Shown: positions 54,211-63,925, numbered from the stretch's first letter. The stretch: DNA of 64,000 bases from Pseudomonas frederiksbergensis (GCF_003732705.1 NZ_MOBR01000009.1:434001-498000), one strand, 5' to 3'. The notes: generated by a model from the sequence alone, not told the origin. Program-made: numbers and translations.

Positions 54211-54373
54211 CAACTCTTTGGCCTGTTTTGACTGAGCAAACTGCTGCTCAGACTCTCTGAAATACCCTATAAAAGCCATGCTAATTTTTCAATTCGGCAC
54301 AGCAAAAAACATTCTTGTCATTGCTGGCGACCGATGCTATAACTTCGTCACATTTCAACTAACATTCAATAAT

Positions 54374-54393
54374 ATTAGAGCAATTGGTCTAAT
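54374..54393. promoter_or_regulatory. 20-bp near-perfect palindrome upstream of luxR
   Basis: ATTAGA, GCAATTGG, TCTAAT is symmetric at 18 of 20 positions. It lies 14 bases before TATAAA (54408-54413), where a -35 box would be, and 50 bases before ATG 54443. Length and position fit a lux-type box, but the sequence differs from the one before luxI. Confidence 0.6.
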
Positions 54394-54442
54394 AAGGGCT
54401 CTTGCTTTATAAAAATCGCCCCACTGACCGAGCCCTCTCATC

Positions 54443-55168
54443 ATGCCCAAGCTTACCTCAAGCCAAAGCATTTTCGATTTAGTCCAGGAGCTTGAGAACA
54501 ACATCCCGGGATTAAATAAAAAAGAATACGTTGAAATACTGGAATGGATATTCGGTAAGTTAGAGGTGAGTAAATTCGCCTATGTCCATATGGATTCCAG
54601 CCCCTTCGAAAGCTCCGACATCGCCATTCATAGCAACTACCCCGCCGAATGGGTAGAAACCTATCGTAAAAACGCCCTCTACAAGTCAGATCCCGTCATG
54701 GCGAACTCCGCCATCACCTCGAATCCGTTCTTCTGGAATGAAATCCCGGACGAATCAAACGGTGAGATATTTGAACAGTCACAGGAATATGGCATCCAGC
54801 AAGGTTTCAGCATTCCGCTGCATGAGCCAGGTCGGGCGTTCGGCTCAATTCATTTAACCTCGGAAGAAAATGACCCTGACTTTGTGCGAATTGTCCGGGA
54901 AAACATGTTCATCATCAAAACCATCAGCATTATTGCCCATCAGTATCGCCCCGTCGAAACCAGCACCGAAAGTGCGCTGAAATTGACGCCCCGAGAACAT
55001 GAATTCCTGCACTGGCTGGCGCTGGGGAAGAACTATAAGGAAATAGGTCTGATCATGAGCATTACCGAGCGGACCGTTAAATTTCACGCCAAGCAAATGA
55101 CTGAAAAACTGGACTGTATCAATGTCAAGCAGGCCATGATCAAAGCGTTATATCTGAACCTGATTTAA
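54443..55168 (+). CDS. LuxR-type N-acyl-homoserine-lactone receptor
   Basis: This is a quorum-sensing transcription factor. The 241-residue protein has the N-terminal autoinducer domain (about 20-165) with the conserved Trp70, Tyr74, Asp83, Pro84 and Trp98, matching TraR W57, Y61, D70, P71 and W85, and a glycine in QQGFSIPLH. The C-terminal GerE-type helix-turn-helix is at about 180-238 (LTPREHEFLHWLALGKNYKE). All key residues are present, so it should bind a signal. It is AT-richer than genes outside the island and pairs with the synthase at 56428. Confidence 0.93.
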   Translation: MPKLTSSQSIFDLVQELENNIPGLNKKEYVEILEWIFGKLEVSKFAYVHMDSSPFESSDIAIHSNYPAEWVETYRKNALYKSDPVMANSAITSNPFFWNEIPDESNGEIFEQSQEYGIQQGFSIPLHEPGRAFGSIHLTSEENDPDFVRIVRENMFIIKTISIIAHQYRPVETSTESALKLTPREHEFLHWLALGKNYKEIGLIMSITERTVKFHAKQMTEKLDCINVKQAMIKALYLNLI

Positions 55169-55286
55169 CCCTTGGTGTACTGGATAGTTCATTCTTCGCG
55201 ACAACCCACTTCATCTCAAGTTCCGTATTGCCCCAAAACTGCACGCGTATTGTGCAGAAATGGGACAGGCGTCACCTTTTTCCAGG

Positions 55287-55898
55287 TCACGCAAATACTA
55301 CTTTGGACGCCACATTGAATAGCATCACAGATGCAAAGACCCCAATCACCACGGAAATCGTTCTATTGACCATTCTCCCGGTAATAGACGAATGCAGTTT
55401 GCGCCCGCAGTAAGCACCTGTTGCCACCCACACAAGTCCGACCGGAAAGATAATGATCGAAAACAGTGACATAAATGGCACATAACTGTTAAGCGCCAAA
55501 AAGGTGCCGGTGGGTGCAACAAACGAAACGAAAAACAATCCCTTTGGATTGGTGAGTGTCGCCAGGAACAATTCAGGAACCGTAATGGCCGCGACAACGG
55601 AAGAGGCGTTGCCTCGGGTCGAAAACCACAACTTCAACGATATATAAAACAGGAAACACACGGCGAAGATCTTGGTTCCGGTCACCACCCATGAATAGTC
55701 GACAGCCAGGCGGTCAATGAACACACCCCAGACCGTAATCTGAATCATATAAGCCAGCCACTCTGCAGCAATCAGCCGGAACGAGTGGGCGTTCAAGCCC
55801 CTGCTGATGCCCGATTGCAGCAGCAGCGAATTGGTGGGGCCTGGAACCAACAGCACGGTCAGCAGGGAAATCGCAATGTAGTACATAAGGTCATCCAT
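55287..55898 (-). CDS. LysE/RhtB-family exporter between luxR and luxI
   Basis: The 203-residue membrane protein has five to six hydrophobic segments and the family start LLTVLLVPGPTNSLLLQSG, with the GPT motif and a later NPKGLFF. RhtB-type proteins export homoserine, homoserine lactone and other amino acids. Its place between receptor and synthase genes, in opposite orientation, suggests a link to signal or precursor export; that is inference. No strong ribosome site precedes either ATG 55898 or ATG 55886. Confidence 0.87.
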   Translation of the reverse strand: MDDLMYYIAISLLTVLLVPGPTNSLLLQSGISRGLNAHSFRLIAAEWLAYMIQITVWGVFIDRLAVDYSWVVTGTKIFAVCFLFYISLKLWFSTRGNASSVVAAITVPELFLATLTNPKGLFFVSFVAPTGTFLALNSYVPFMSLFSIIIFPVGLVWVATGAYCGRKLHSSITGRMVNRTISVVIGVFASVMLFNVASKVVFA

Positions 55899-56348
55899 AC
55901 CAGAAGCCGAGGCGGCTTATATTTTCAGGAGGCGAATCAGTTCATCCTTATGCAATAAGTGCCAGGACTGATAGCGTAATATGGCATCACACCGAAAGCA
56001 GAATCGAGATTGCAAGCACACTCAGTCACCGGGCAGGACAACAATAGATGTCGACCATTATTCAAGCGGACAGAGTTCTTGGGCAAGAGAACAACGTTCC
56101 CACACCTTTATTGCTGTTTGATTACGTGAATAAAAAGCTCAACTGCGTCAATGATTCCTCACCTCCCGCCTACCCATAATGATTAGCGTTCGAAACCCCG
56201 TATCGCCGGGATTGTGATCGAGCCCACAGGCGCGCCAATAATTAATTCAATAGTCAGCATTCGATACAGGTAGGACGACTAGTATTAAAGCGCCACACCC
56301 CTCGAAAAACCAAACTATCAATTAAACAACAACTGGCGCAATCCAGAC
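55899..56348. other. AT-rich intergenic region before luxI
   Basis: About 450 bases between the exporter and synthase genes, visibly AT-richer than most of the window. I see no ORF with a ribosome site and no RNA gene. It must contain the exporter promoter, read leftward, and perhaps sites for further regulators. Confidence 0.4.
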
Positions 56349-56366
56349 ACTGTACTTAAGGACAGT
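56349..56366. promoter_or_regulatory. Lux-box-like palindrome upstream of luxI
   Basis: ACTGTACTTAAGGACAGT is symmetric at 16 of 18 positions with a CTTAAG centre. It lies 62 bases before the luxI start and just before an AT-rich stretch (TAATACTTTAG) suited to a -10 box. The form resembles lux boxes (ACCTGT and its inverse). Confidence 0.6.
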
Positions 56367-56427
56367 TGTAATACTTTAGTCTAACGTTAACAGTAAAGTC
56401 CCCACGCACAACCAAGAACGTCCGATC

Positions 56428-57114
56428 ATGAAACAATTTCACAGCGAATTTGAGTTTTCCGGTGTATACACCAGCATTGGCAGTTACTCGACAATCCCGC
56501 CAACAATCCTAGAGCAAATACTCTCCATTCGAAAAGTCGCTTTTATTGATAGAAAAAAATGGGACATTGAAAGCTATCAAGGCAGCGATTATGAATCTGA
56601 CGAATACGACGATACGGATGCGATTTATATCTACTCCCACCAAAGAGATCGCGTCACCGGCTGCGTCCGACTTCGCCCTTCCAGCAAACCGACCCTGATG
56701 TCAGGCGCCTTAAGTTTTATGCTGGCAACAGATAAAACCAGAGCCAATACAAAACATTGCTGGGAAGCGACCCGATTTGCGCTGGCCGCCAATGATAATA
56801 CTATTGGAGAACTTAATAAATCGAACATCGATTTTCGCACGGCGGCAATTTTTCTGTCAATGATAAAGTTTGCCTTTAAACAAAACGTGCATACCTATGA
56901 AGTTGTTGTAGATGCCATGATGGAAAAGATCCTGAAACGTTCCGGATGGACAGTAAATAGACGAAATATTTCCCAGGGAACAAAAGGTGAAAAGGTTATC
57001 TATGGCACACTTGCCTGCACATCATCCATATACGAAGAAGTTTTAAAGAAGAACACACCAACGGCTACAACGTTAGACGATGAAGTTCTAAGCGAAGCAT
57101 TGATGGCCTGCTAA
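56428..57114 (+). CDS. LuxI-type acyl-homoserine-lactone synthase
   Basis: This enzyme makes an N-acyl-homoserine lactone from S-adenosylmethionine and acyl-ACP. The 228-residue protein keeps the catalytic residues of the family: Arg35, Phe39, Trp45, Asp61, Asp64, Arg81, Glu113 and Arg116, matching LasI landmarks such as GCWR and WELSRF. It has a C-terminal extension of about 25 residues past LasI length, rich in Thr, Asp and Glu. The ribosome site is weak. It is AT-rich like the neighbouring luxR, pointing to joint acquisition. The acyl chain cannot be predicted. Confidence 0.92.
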   Translation: MKQFHSEFEFSGVYTSIGSYSTIPPTILEQILSIRKVAFIDRKKWDIESYQGSDYESDEYDDTDAIYIYSHQRDRVTGCVRLRPSSKPTLMSGALSFMLATDKTRANTKHCWEATRFALAANDNTIGELNKSNIDFRTAAIFLSMIKFAFKQNVHTYEVVVDAMMEKILKRSGWTVNRRNISQGTKGEKVIYGTLACTSSIYEEVLKKNTPTATTLDDEVLSEALMAC

Positions 57115-57250
57115 TATCACACAGTCAATCCGACCTGCACGGACTTGATATCCCAAACTGAAACAAATCAGAAACACGCTGTATATACACTGATGGCATG
57201 TCGAAATTAGATAAAAACAACCCCAACCGAAATCATGACATGGAGAGCCG

Positions 57251-58117
57251 ATGAACTTACAAAGATTATTCCCGCACGTTGGCAAAGTCATTGCCAGTAC
57301 AGGCAGCCGTAACTTTCCCCGAATGCTACACGATCTGATACTCACGGAATTGCCTGTAGACGCCACCCATATTACGGAGCAGTGGATAGACGATAGGGAT
57401 ATTTCTGAACTGAGCACATCAAGTATTGGCTGCGTCGGACTGAATAACACGTGTATAGACGCCATCATGGACTCCCACACGGTAAAAAAGCCTTACCTAC
57501 TGGCCGATGATATTTTTTTCGAAGACGCGAAATATCAGAAGCTTCCGGATTTTTCCTGCTGCTTGCTCGCCCAGGACCAGTCGGACAAAGTGCCGCCCAG
57601 GGCAGCCGCCCAATTGCACCTGACCTCCCGCAAAAATGGTCGCCGCTACGTCCTTTCTGTGTACCGCTCCCATCTTTCCCAAGGCTTTTCGCCACAGGAA
57701 TGTGCCTTTCTGAAAGATTTTTCCTGCCTGCTGCTGCCCATGGTTGAAGAGCATGTTGCTGCCCTGCTCCCGTCGGCACCGTCTCGACCAGACACCCATA
57801 TTGCGCTGGATGAACCCGAACACGGCGGCATGGAAACGTTGCGACAGCGCTTTGCCGATCGCCTGCTTGAATCAGGGCTGACCCTTTCATCGCGCGAAAC
57901 CGAAGTGTGCGTGGGTCTGTTGGCCGGGCATACGGCGCCAGAACTCGCCGAGCAATTCGACCTGAGAGTGAATACCGTCGAGAGTTATCTCAAGCGTGCG
58001 GCGATAAAAATGGGGATCGGCGGACGCCGTTCGCTGATTCGCTGGATGCATTCGGTGGATGCGCAACAAGCCTCTGTTGAACGGATCGCCACACCTGCAC
58101 TTCGAAACGCCGTCTAA
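57251..58117 (+). CDS. LuxR-HTH transcriptional regulator
   Basis: The 288-residue protein has a C-terminal GerE-type helix-turn-helix (about 210-266, SSRETEVCVGLLAGHTAPEL) and an N-terminal half (1-200) that lacks the conserved Trp/Tyr/Asp set of AHL receptors, so it senses something else or nothing. GGAGAG lies 6 bases before ATG 57251. It is convergent with the RND efflux operon and may regulate it or answer to the LuxR/LuxI pair just upstream; both are inference. Confidence 0.85.
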   Translation: MNLQRLFPHVGKVIASTGSRNFPRMLHDLILTELPVDATHITEQWIDDRDISELSTSSIGCVGLNNTCIDAIMDSHTVKKPYLLADDIFFEDAKYQKLPDFSCCLLAQDQSDKVPPRAAAQLHLTSRKNGRRYVLSVYRSHLSQGFSPQECAFLKDFSCLLLPMVEEHVAALLPSAPSRPDTHIALDEPEHGGMETLRQRFADRLLESGLTLSSRETEVCVGLLAGHTAPELAEQFDLRVNTVESYLKRAAIKMGIGGRRSLIRWMHSVDAQQASVERIATPALRNAV

Positions 58118-58178
58118 AACCTCTTCCCCTATTTTCCCGACCGCAGCCCACATCAGGCTCGCGTCGGGGAATCCTGCT

Positions 58179-61100
58179 TCAGCCTTCATTCGCCACCTCC
58201 CTGTCGGGCAGTACGCCAACGCGACGTTTGAGCGACTGCAATACATCGTCCACATACGTAAAGATCACCGGCACCACCAACAAACTGAGCAATGTCGAGG
58301 TCAACAAACCGCCGATCACCACGACTGCCATCGGCTGCCGGAAGCTCGGGTCTTCGCCAATGCCCATCGCGGTTGGCAGCATCCCGGCGCCCATGGCAAT
58401 GGTGGTCATCAGGATTGGACGGGCGCGTTTGTGGCAGGCATCGATCAATGCCTCATAGCGTCCCAGGCCAAAATCGCGGCGGGCCATGATGGCGTACTCC
58501 ACCAACAGAATGGAGTTCTTGGTCACGATCCCCATCAGCATCAGCAAACCGATCACCGACGGCAGGGAAAAACTCAGGTTGCATACCAACAGCGCCACCA
58601 ATGCACCGCCCAACGACAGCGGTAATGCCGACAGAATCGTCGCGGGCTGCAAGAAGTCGTGGAACAGCAGCACCAGCACCGCATAGATACAGAACACACC
58701 GATGGCCATGGCCAGGCCGAAACTGCCAAACAGTTCACTCATCAGTTGCAGCTCGCCCGACTCCACCAGTTTCACTTCGGAGGGCAGGTTGAGCATCACC
58801 GGCAACTGGGTGACCTCGGCCATGACTTCGCCGAGGGTGCGGCCGTTGAGTTCGATGGACAGCGTGATGTTGCGCAAGCGATCCAGGCGCATGATTTGCG
58901 CCGGCCCGCTGCCCATGCGCAGTTCACCCAGCGAGGCCAGCGCCACTTGGCCGTCACGGCCGGTCACGCGCAATTGGTTGATCGCATCCAGGTCGTTGCG
59001 CACCAGCGGATCCATGCGCACCCGAACATCCACCTGACGCTGGGACAAGTTGATTTTTCCGAGTGCCGAGGAATACTCGCCGTAGGTCGCCATGCGCAAG
59101 GTATCGGCAATGTCCTGGCTGGTGATGCCTTGTTCGGCGGCGCGGGCGAAATCCGGGTGCATCTGGATTTCCGGACGCTGCAAGGCAGAACTGGAGGTCA
59201 CATTGCCGATGCCCTTCAATTGCCGCAGCTGCGGCTCAAGGGCGCTGGCGGTGCGCACCAGCAAGTCGCCGTCGTCACTCGCCAACACGATGTCGAGCTT
59301 CTCGCCGCTGCCATCGCCGCCGACGTTGACCCGCACGCCGGGCAGTGAGCGCAACACTTGGCGAATTTTTGCTTCGACCTCGACCTGTTTGAGTTCGCGT
59401 TCACCGCGAGGCACCAAGTCCACGGTCAGGATCGCGTCACCGTTGCCGGTAATGTCCTTGGGTCCCGAGCCCGAGCTGCTGGCGGTGCCGATCGAACTGA
59501 AGACGTGTTTGACCTCGGCCATGGCGCTCAGTCGCTCGCTGGCCTGCTGGGTGATCGCGGTGGTCTGCTCCAGGGTTGTCCCGGGCGGCAGTTCCAGGAT
59601 GACTTTGCTGTGGGCCGTGTCGGCGGGCGGCAGGAAACTGGTGGGCAACAGCGGGATCAGCATCAGCGAGCCTATAAAAAACAGCCCGGCGCAGAGCATC
59701 GTGGTTTTGCGTCGGTTCAGGGTGCCGTGGATCCAGCCGAGGTAGCGCGTCATCAAACGGCTATCGTGTTCGGCTTCGTGCCGGGCCCGCAGGAAATAGG
59801 CCGCCATCATCGGCGTCAGCAGCCGCGCCACGAGCAACGAAAACAGCAACGCTGCCGAGGCCGTCACCCCGAACTCACGGAAGATCTTGCCAGCGATGCC
59901 GCCCATGAACGCCGTGGGCAGGAACACCGCGACCAGCGTCACCGTGGTGGCCAGCACCGCCAGGCCAATTTCATCCGCGGCTTCGATGGCGGCCTGGCGC
60001 GGGGTCTTGCCCATGCGCAAATGTCGGGCGATGTTCTCGATCTCGACGATGGCATCGTCCACCAGCACGCCGATCACCAGGGCCAGGGCCAACAGGGAAA
60101 CGGTGTTGAGGGTGAATCCGGCCAGGTAGATCACGCCAAACGTCGGGATGATCGACAGCGGCAGCGCCGTGGCCACGATCAGCGTCGCGCGCCAATCGCG
60201 CAAAAACCACCAGACCACCAACACCGCCAGCAGCATGCCTTCGTAAAGCAGGCTCATCGAACCACGGTAATTGTCGAGGACCGACTCCACCGCATCGCTG
60301 GCTTCGACGATGTGCACGTTGGCATGTTGCTTGGAAAACTCAGTCATCGCCTCGCGCACGTCAGTGGCCACGCCAACATCGGAGAAGCCCAACGAACGCA
60401 CGACCTGAAAACCGATCACTGGCTTGCCATCGCGAAACGCCCGGGTGCTGCGTTCGGCGTGGGTGTCGCGGATATCAGCCAGTTGCCGCAACGCCAGCAG
60501 GCGCCCGTCACCACTGGGAATGTCGATGGCGCCGAGGGCGGCCGGGTCGTTAATGGCCCCCAAGGTCCGCAACGACTGCTGCCCGCTGCCCAGGTTGCCC
60601 TGACCGCCCGAGTTGTCTTTTTGCATCGCCCGCAACTGACTGGCCACATCCGCGACACGGATGCCGAGCCCCGCCATCAAGGCCGGATCGAGGTTGACCT
60701 GAATCTCCCGGTCGACACCGCCCACCCGGGAGATCAGCGCCACACCCGGAACCGACAGCAGCTTTTTGCTCAGCTCATTGTCGACGAACCACGACAGCGC
60801 CTCTTCATCAAGGCTGTCGGAGTCGATAACGTAGGTCAGCAGCGAACTGTCGCTGGTGGTCAGCCGCGAGACTGACGGCGTATCCAGGCTGGCCGGCAAT
60901 TGGGGAATGGCGCTGTCCACCGCGTTGCGCACTTCGTTGAGTGCCTCGTTGCCATCCTTTTCGATGGCGAAGCTGACGCTGATATTGACCGCTCCGTCGG
61001 TGATCACGGTGGTCACGTGCTTGAGCAGGCGCAGGGAGGTGAGTTGGTCTTCGAGCTTGCGTGCCACCTCGGTTTCCAGCTGTTCGGGCGCCGCGCCTTC

Positions 61101-61253
61101 GAGGGAGGCGCTGATCACCACCACCGGCAAGTCCATGTCCGGAAAATCCTGGATACCGAGCCGGTCGAAACCCACGAGTCCGAAGATCGTCAGCAGGATA
61201 AACAGCATGACCGCCGGGACCGGATGGCGGATCGACAGGGCTGAGATATTCAT
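58179..61253 (-). CDS. RND efflux pump inner-membrane transporter (HAE-1 type)
   Basis: This is the proton-driven pump of a tripartite efflux system. The 1024-residue protein starts MNISALSIRHPVPAVMLFIL, has large periplasmic loops after the first and seventh membrane helices, and the proton-relay Asp pair in GVLVDDAIVEIENI near residue 405, followed by AVLATTVTLVAVFLPTAFMGG (about 442-462). It is last in the operon and overlaps the adaptor gene by 4 bases (ATGA). The substrate is unknown. The nearby quorum-sensing genes make signal or toxin export possible. Confidence 0.94.
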   Translation of the reverse strand: MNISALSIRHPVPAVMLFILLTIFGLVGFDRLGIQDFPDMDLPVVVISASLEGAAPEQLETEVARKLEDQLTSLRLLKHVTTVITDGAVNISVSFAIEKDGNEALNEVRNAVDSAIPQLPASLDTPSVSRLTTSDSSLLTYVIDSDSLDEEALSWFVDNELSKKLLSVPGVALISRVGGVDREIQVNLDPALMAGLGIRVADVASQLRAMQKDNSGGQGNLGSGQQSLRTLGAINDPAALGAIDIPSGDGRLLALRQLADIRDTHAERSTRAFRDGKPVIGFQVVRSLGFSDVGVATDVREAMTEFSKQHANVHIVEASDAVESVLDNYRGSMSLLYEGMLLAVLVVWWFLRDWRATLIVATALPLSIIPTFGVIYLAGFTLNTVSLLALALVIGVLVDDAIVEIENIARHLRMGKTPRQAAIEAADEIGLAVLATTVTLVAVFLPTAFMGGIAGKIFREFGVTASAALLFSLLVARLLTPMMAAYFLRARHEAEHDSRLMTRYLGWIHGTLNRRKTTMLCAGLFFIGSLMLIPLLPTSFLPPADTAHSKVILELPPGTTLEQTTAITQQASERLSAMAEVKHVFSSIGTASSSGSGPKDITGNGDAILTVDLVPRGERELKQVEVEAKIRQVLRSLPGVRVNVGGDGSGEKLDIVLASDDGDLLVRTASALEPQLRQLKGIGNVTSSSALQRPEIQMHPDFARAAEQGITSQDIADTLRMATYGEYSSALGKINLSQRQVDVRVRMDPLVRNDLDAINQLRVTGRDGQVALASLGELRMGSGPAQIMRLDRLRNITLSIELNGRTLGEVMAEVTQLPVMLNLPSEVKLVESGELQLMSELFGSFGLAMAIGVFCIYAVLVLLFHDFLQPATILSALPLSLGGALVALLVCNLSFSLPSVIGLLMLMGIVTKNSILLVEYAIMARRDFGLGRYEALIDACHKRARPILMTTIAMGAGMLPTAMGIGEDPSFRQPMAVVVIGGLLTSTLLSLLVVPVIFTYVDDVLQSLKRRVGVLPDREVANEG

Positions 61254-62353
61254 GGCTGGGCCACCTGGGGCTGGACCAGAGTCACACTCGCGCCATCACT
61301 GAGAAAGGCGCCGCCGGCACGCACGATGCGCGCGGGCTCATCCAGGCCAGAGAGGATTTCCACTGAGTTCATCAGGCGCCTGCCGACTTCGACGGGACGC
61401 TGGGCCACGTGGGAATCGTCCCCCAGCGTGAACACATAAGAACGGCCGTCCCGCAGAATCACCGCCGTATCCGGCACGGTGAGGGCTTCGCGCGGCGGCA
61501 GTTCGATCTGGCCACTGGCGTACATGCCCGCTTGGGCCGGGCTGTCTTTTGGCAGCGCGACGTACACCAGCGCCCGGCTGGTTTTGGTGTCCAGGGTCGG
61601 CGATACCAGCCGCACTGTCCCTTCCAGACGTTGCCCGCCCGGCAAGGTCAGGTGGGCAACCTGGCCGGCCTCCACGCGGGAGAGTTGACGCGCATCCAGT
61701 TCCGCCTGCCATTCGATACGTCCGTCACGCACCAGGCGAAACAGTTCGTCACCCGCCCCCGGCACTTTGCCGAGCAATGCCGTACGCGACGAGATGATGC
61801 CGTCGTCAACCGCGACGATACGCGTCTGCTTGAGTCTGATTTGCGCCGTTTGCAGCTCGGCTTTGGCGCCGGCCAGATCAGCCTTGGCGGTCGCGACCTT
61901 GATGCGGTAATCCTCGCGTTGTTGCTCGGACAACGCGCCGCCCTGCCCCACAATCCCGGCCCGGCGATCATTGGAATTGGCTTGCTGCAAACTGGCGACT
62001 GCCTGGGCGACCAGCGCTTGCTGCTTGCTCTCTTCGGCCAGAACGGTTTCCGGGGCCAGGGTCGCCAACAGCTGGCCTTTCTTCACCCGGCTGCCGACAT
62101 CCGCTTCGAGGCTGGCGATGCGCAAGCCGCTGGTCTCGGCACTGATCACCGCTTCCTGCCACGGCGTCAGCGCACCGCTGGCCGACAGCAACTGCGGCCA
62201 CTGTTGTCGACGGGCCTGGACCACTTCGACGCTCAAACTGCTGACGCTCGGAGCCTGCGCCACCGGTTCGGGGCCGCGCCGCAGGTAGATGAACGCAACC
62301 ACCACCGTGAGCACCGCCGCTGCGATCAGCGTACGTCGAAATAAAGGCCTCAT
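61250..62353 (-). CDS. RND periplasmic adaptor (membrane fusion protein)
   Basis: The 367-residue protein has a single N-terminal membrane anchor (LIAAAVLTVVVAFIYL), lipoyl/hairpin parts (ETSGLRIASLEADVGSRVKK and a helical hairpin, about 95-185), and a beta-barrel (about 200-290), as in MexA-like adaptors. It joins pump and outer-membrane channel. It has no lipobox, so it is held by the membrane helix. It overlaps the gene on each side by 4 bases. Confidence 0.92.
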   Translation of the reverse strand: MRPLFRRTLIAAAVLTVVVAFIYLRRGPEPVAQAPSVSSLSVEVVQARRQQWPQLLSASGALTPWQEAVISAETSGLRIASLEADVGSRVKKGQLLATLAPETVLAEESKQQALVAQAVASLQQANSNDRRAGIVGQGGALSEQQREDYRIKVATAKADLAGAKAELQTAQIRLKQTRIVAVDDGIISSRTALLGKVPGAGDELFRLVRDGRIEWQAELDARQLSRVEAGQVAHLTLPGGQRLEGTVRLVSPTLDTKTSRALVYVALPKDSPAQAGMYASGQIELPPREALTVPDTAVILRDGRSYVFTLGDDSHVAQRPVEVGRRLMNSVEILSGLDEPARIVRAGGAFLSDGASVTLVQPQVAQP

Positions 62354-63771
62354 GCGCCATCACCCCGCGATGCCGTTTGCGGGTGATCGGCTTGCCAGCC
62401 ACCGCCCAGCGCCTTGTACAGAGCAATCCAGTAGCGCACTTGGTCCTGCTGCAAAGTGATCAATTCAATCTCTGATGTCAGCGCCAGGCGCCGTGCGGTT
62501 TCCCGGTCAAGCAGGCTGACACTGCCAGCCTGCCAGTTACGATCGATGGCCGCGTATGACTCGCGGTAACCGGCGGTGGAACGCTCGACCTCGACTTCCC
62601 GACGCCGAGCGGCATCGAGGCGTACCAGTGACTGTTCGACTTCCATAACGCTGGTGCGCAAGGTCTGTCGATAGAGCGCCAGCGCTGAGTCGTAGTTCGC
62701 CTTGGCGCTGTCCACCACTGAACGGCGCTTGCCGGCATCGAAGATTGGAATGGATAAGGCCGGGCCGAATGTCCAGGAGCGGTTCAAATCACCGAGGATG
62801 CTGCTGACGGAGAAATTCCCGGAGAGGCTCAGACTGGGGAAGCGATCGGCCTGCGCGACGCCGATGTCCGCGTTGGCCGCGGCCAATTCGCGCTCGCTGG
62901 ATGCCAGGTCCGGGCGCTGACGCAGCAGGTCGGCAGGTATCTGCTTGACGTTAAGCTGCGCGGGCTGGGGCAGTTGCGCCGGGGTGCGGCTGAGCACTTC
63001 GATCAGTTTTCCTTCATCACTGCCGGTCAGCGCCACCAGGCTTTTAAGCAGCACCTGGCACTCGCTCTGCTGGCTGATCAGGGTTGATTCATTGCTCGCA
63101 GCAGTGGCGTCGGCCAGGGCGGCATCGGCCGATGAGGTGAATCCGGCCAGCAACGATTGGCGGGTCGAGCGTGCGGTCTGTTGCTGTGACTGCGCCTGAT
63201 CGCTGTAGGCCAGCGCCAGTTTCTGACAGCCACGGTATTGAACGTAACTGTCACCGACCTGGGCCGCCAGTGAGACGCGGGCGTCATGCCAATCGTCTAC
63301 TCGCGCTTCAATGCGGGTTCTCGCGGCTTCTTTGTTGCGACGCAATTTGCCGAACAAGTCCAGTTCCCACGCCGCATCGAACTCCGCGGAAGAACCTGAT
63401 CCGCTGATGCGGTCGACGCTGGTCAACTGTCCCCCGCGCCCTCCGGCCAAGGTGCCTTGGACATTCGGCAACGCATCCGCCGAATTGCTGTCCAGGGTCG
63501 CCCGGGCCAGGGCAATTTTTGCAAAGGCCTGATCCAGTGAAGGGCTGTCCGCTTCGGACATTCGCAACAGTTCGGCCAGTGCCGGATCGTTGAATTGCTG
63601 CCACCAATTGGCCAAGGCTGTGACCGACGCACCATGGGGCAACGGAGCTTGCCATTTGGCGGGGATCGGCACTGCCGGCTCCTTATAGTCAGGTCCAAGC
63701 ATGCAGCCGCTCAGAACCATGGCGCACAGTGCCATCCACAATATTGGGCCTGAAGGCTTGAAGGCATACAT
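62350..63771 (-). CDS. RND outer-membrane channel lipoprotein (NodT/OprM family)
   Basis: The 473-residue protein has a lipoprotein signal with lipobox LSGC (Cys about residue 22), then GPDYKEPAVPIPAKW, the usual OprM-family start, and two repeated halves of long helices (about 60-460) that form the TolC-like tunnel. It is the first gene of the efflux operon, before adaptor and pump. Start ATG 63771 has AGGGAC upstream; the longer frame to 63843 lacks a signal peptide. Confidence 0.93.
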   Translation of the reverse strand: MYAFKPSGPILWMALCAMVLSGCMLGPDYKEPAVPIPAKWQAPLPHGASVTALANWWQQFNDPALAELLRMSEADSPSLDQAFAKIALARATLDSNSADALPNVQGTLAGGRGGQLTSVDRISGSGSSAEFDAAWELDLFGKLRRNKEAARTRIEARVDDWHDARVSLAAQVGDSYVQYRGCQKLALAYSDQAQSQQQTARSTRQSLLAGFTSSADAALADATAASNESTLISQQSECQVLLKSLVALTGSDEGKLIEVLSRTPAQLPQPAQLNVKQIPADLLRQRPDLASSERELAAANADIGVAQADRFPSLSLSGNFSVSSILGDLNRSWTFGPALSIPIFDAGKRRSVVDSAKANYDSALALYRQTLRTSVMEVEQSLVRLDAARRREVEVERSTAGYRESYAAIDRNWQAGSVSLLDRETARRLALTSEIELITLQQDQVRYWIALYKALGGGWQADHPQTASRGDGA

Positions 63772-63925
63772 AAAGGTCCCTTGGCGCCTGACGCAGGCAT
63801 AGGCACGGCTCAGGAAGGCGATACATGGAGAATGATCAGTCAACGAAGACGACGAAATAGTTGTGCTTCAAAGTTGATGGCCTCGGCATGAATTAATGAG
63901 GCGGGTATGTGATTGATTTAAACCG

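Noticed and set aside
59358..60875. 505-codon plus-strand open frame inside the RND pump gene
   Set aside because: The product is rich in His, Gln and Arg, as expected from reading a high-GC membrane protein gene backwards. The pump gene is complete on the other strand.
54374..63771. Biosynthetic gene cluster for a secondary metabolite
   Set aside because: Quorum-sensing and efflux genes are present, but no NRPS, PKS or tailoring genes lie in the window.
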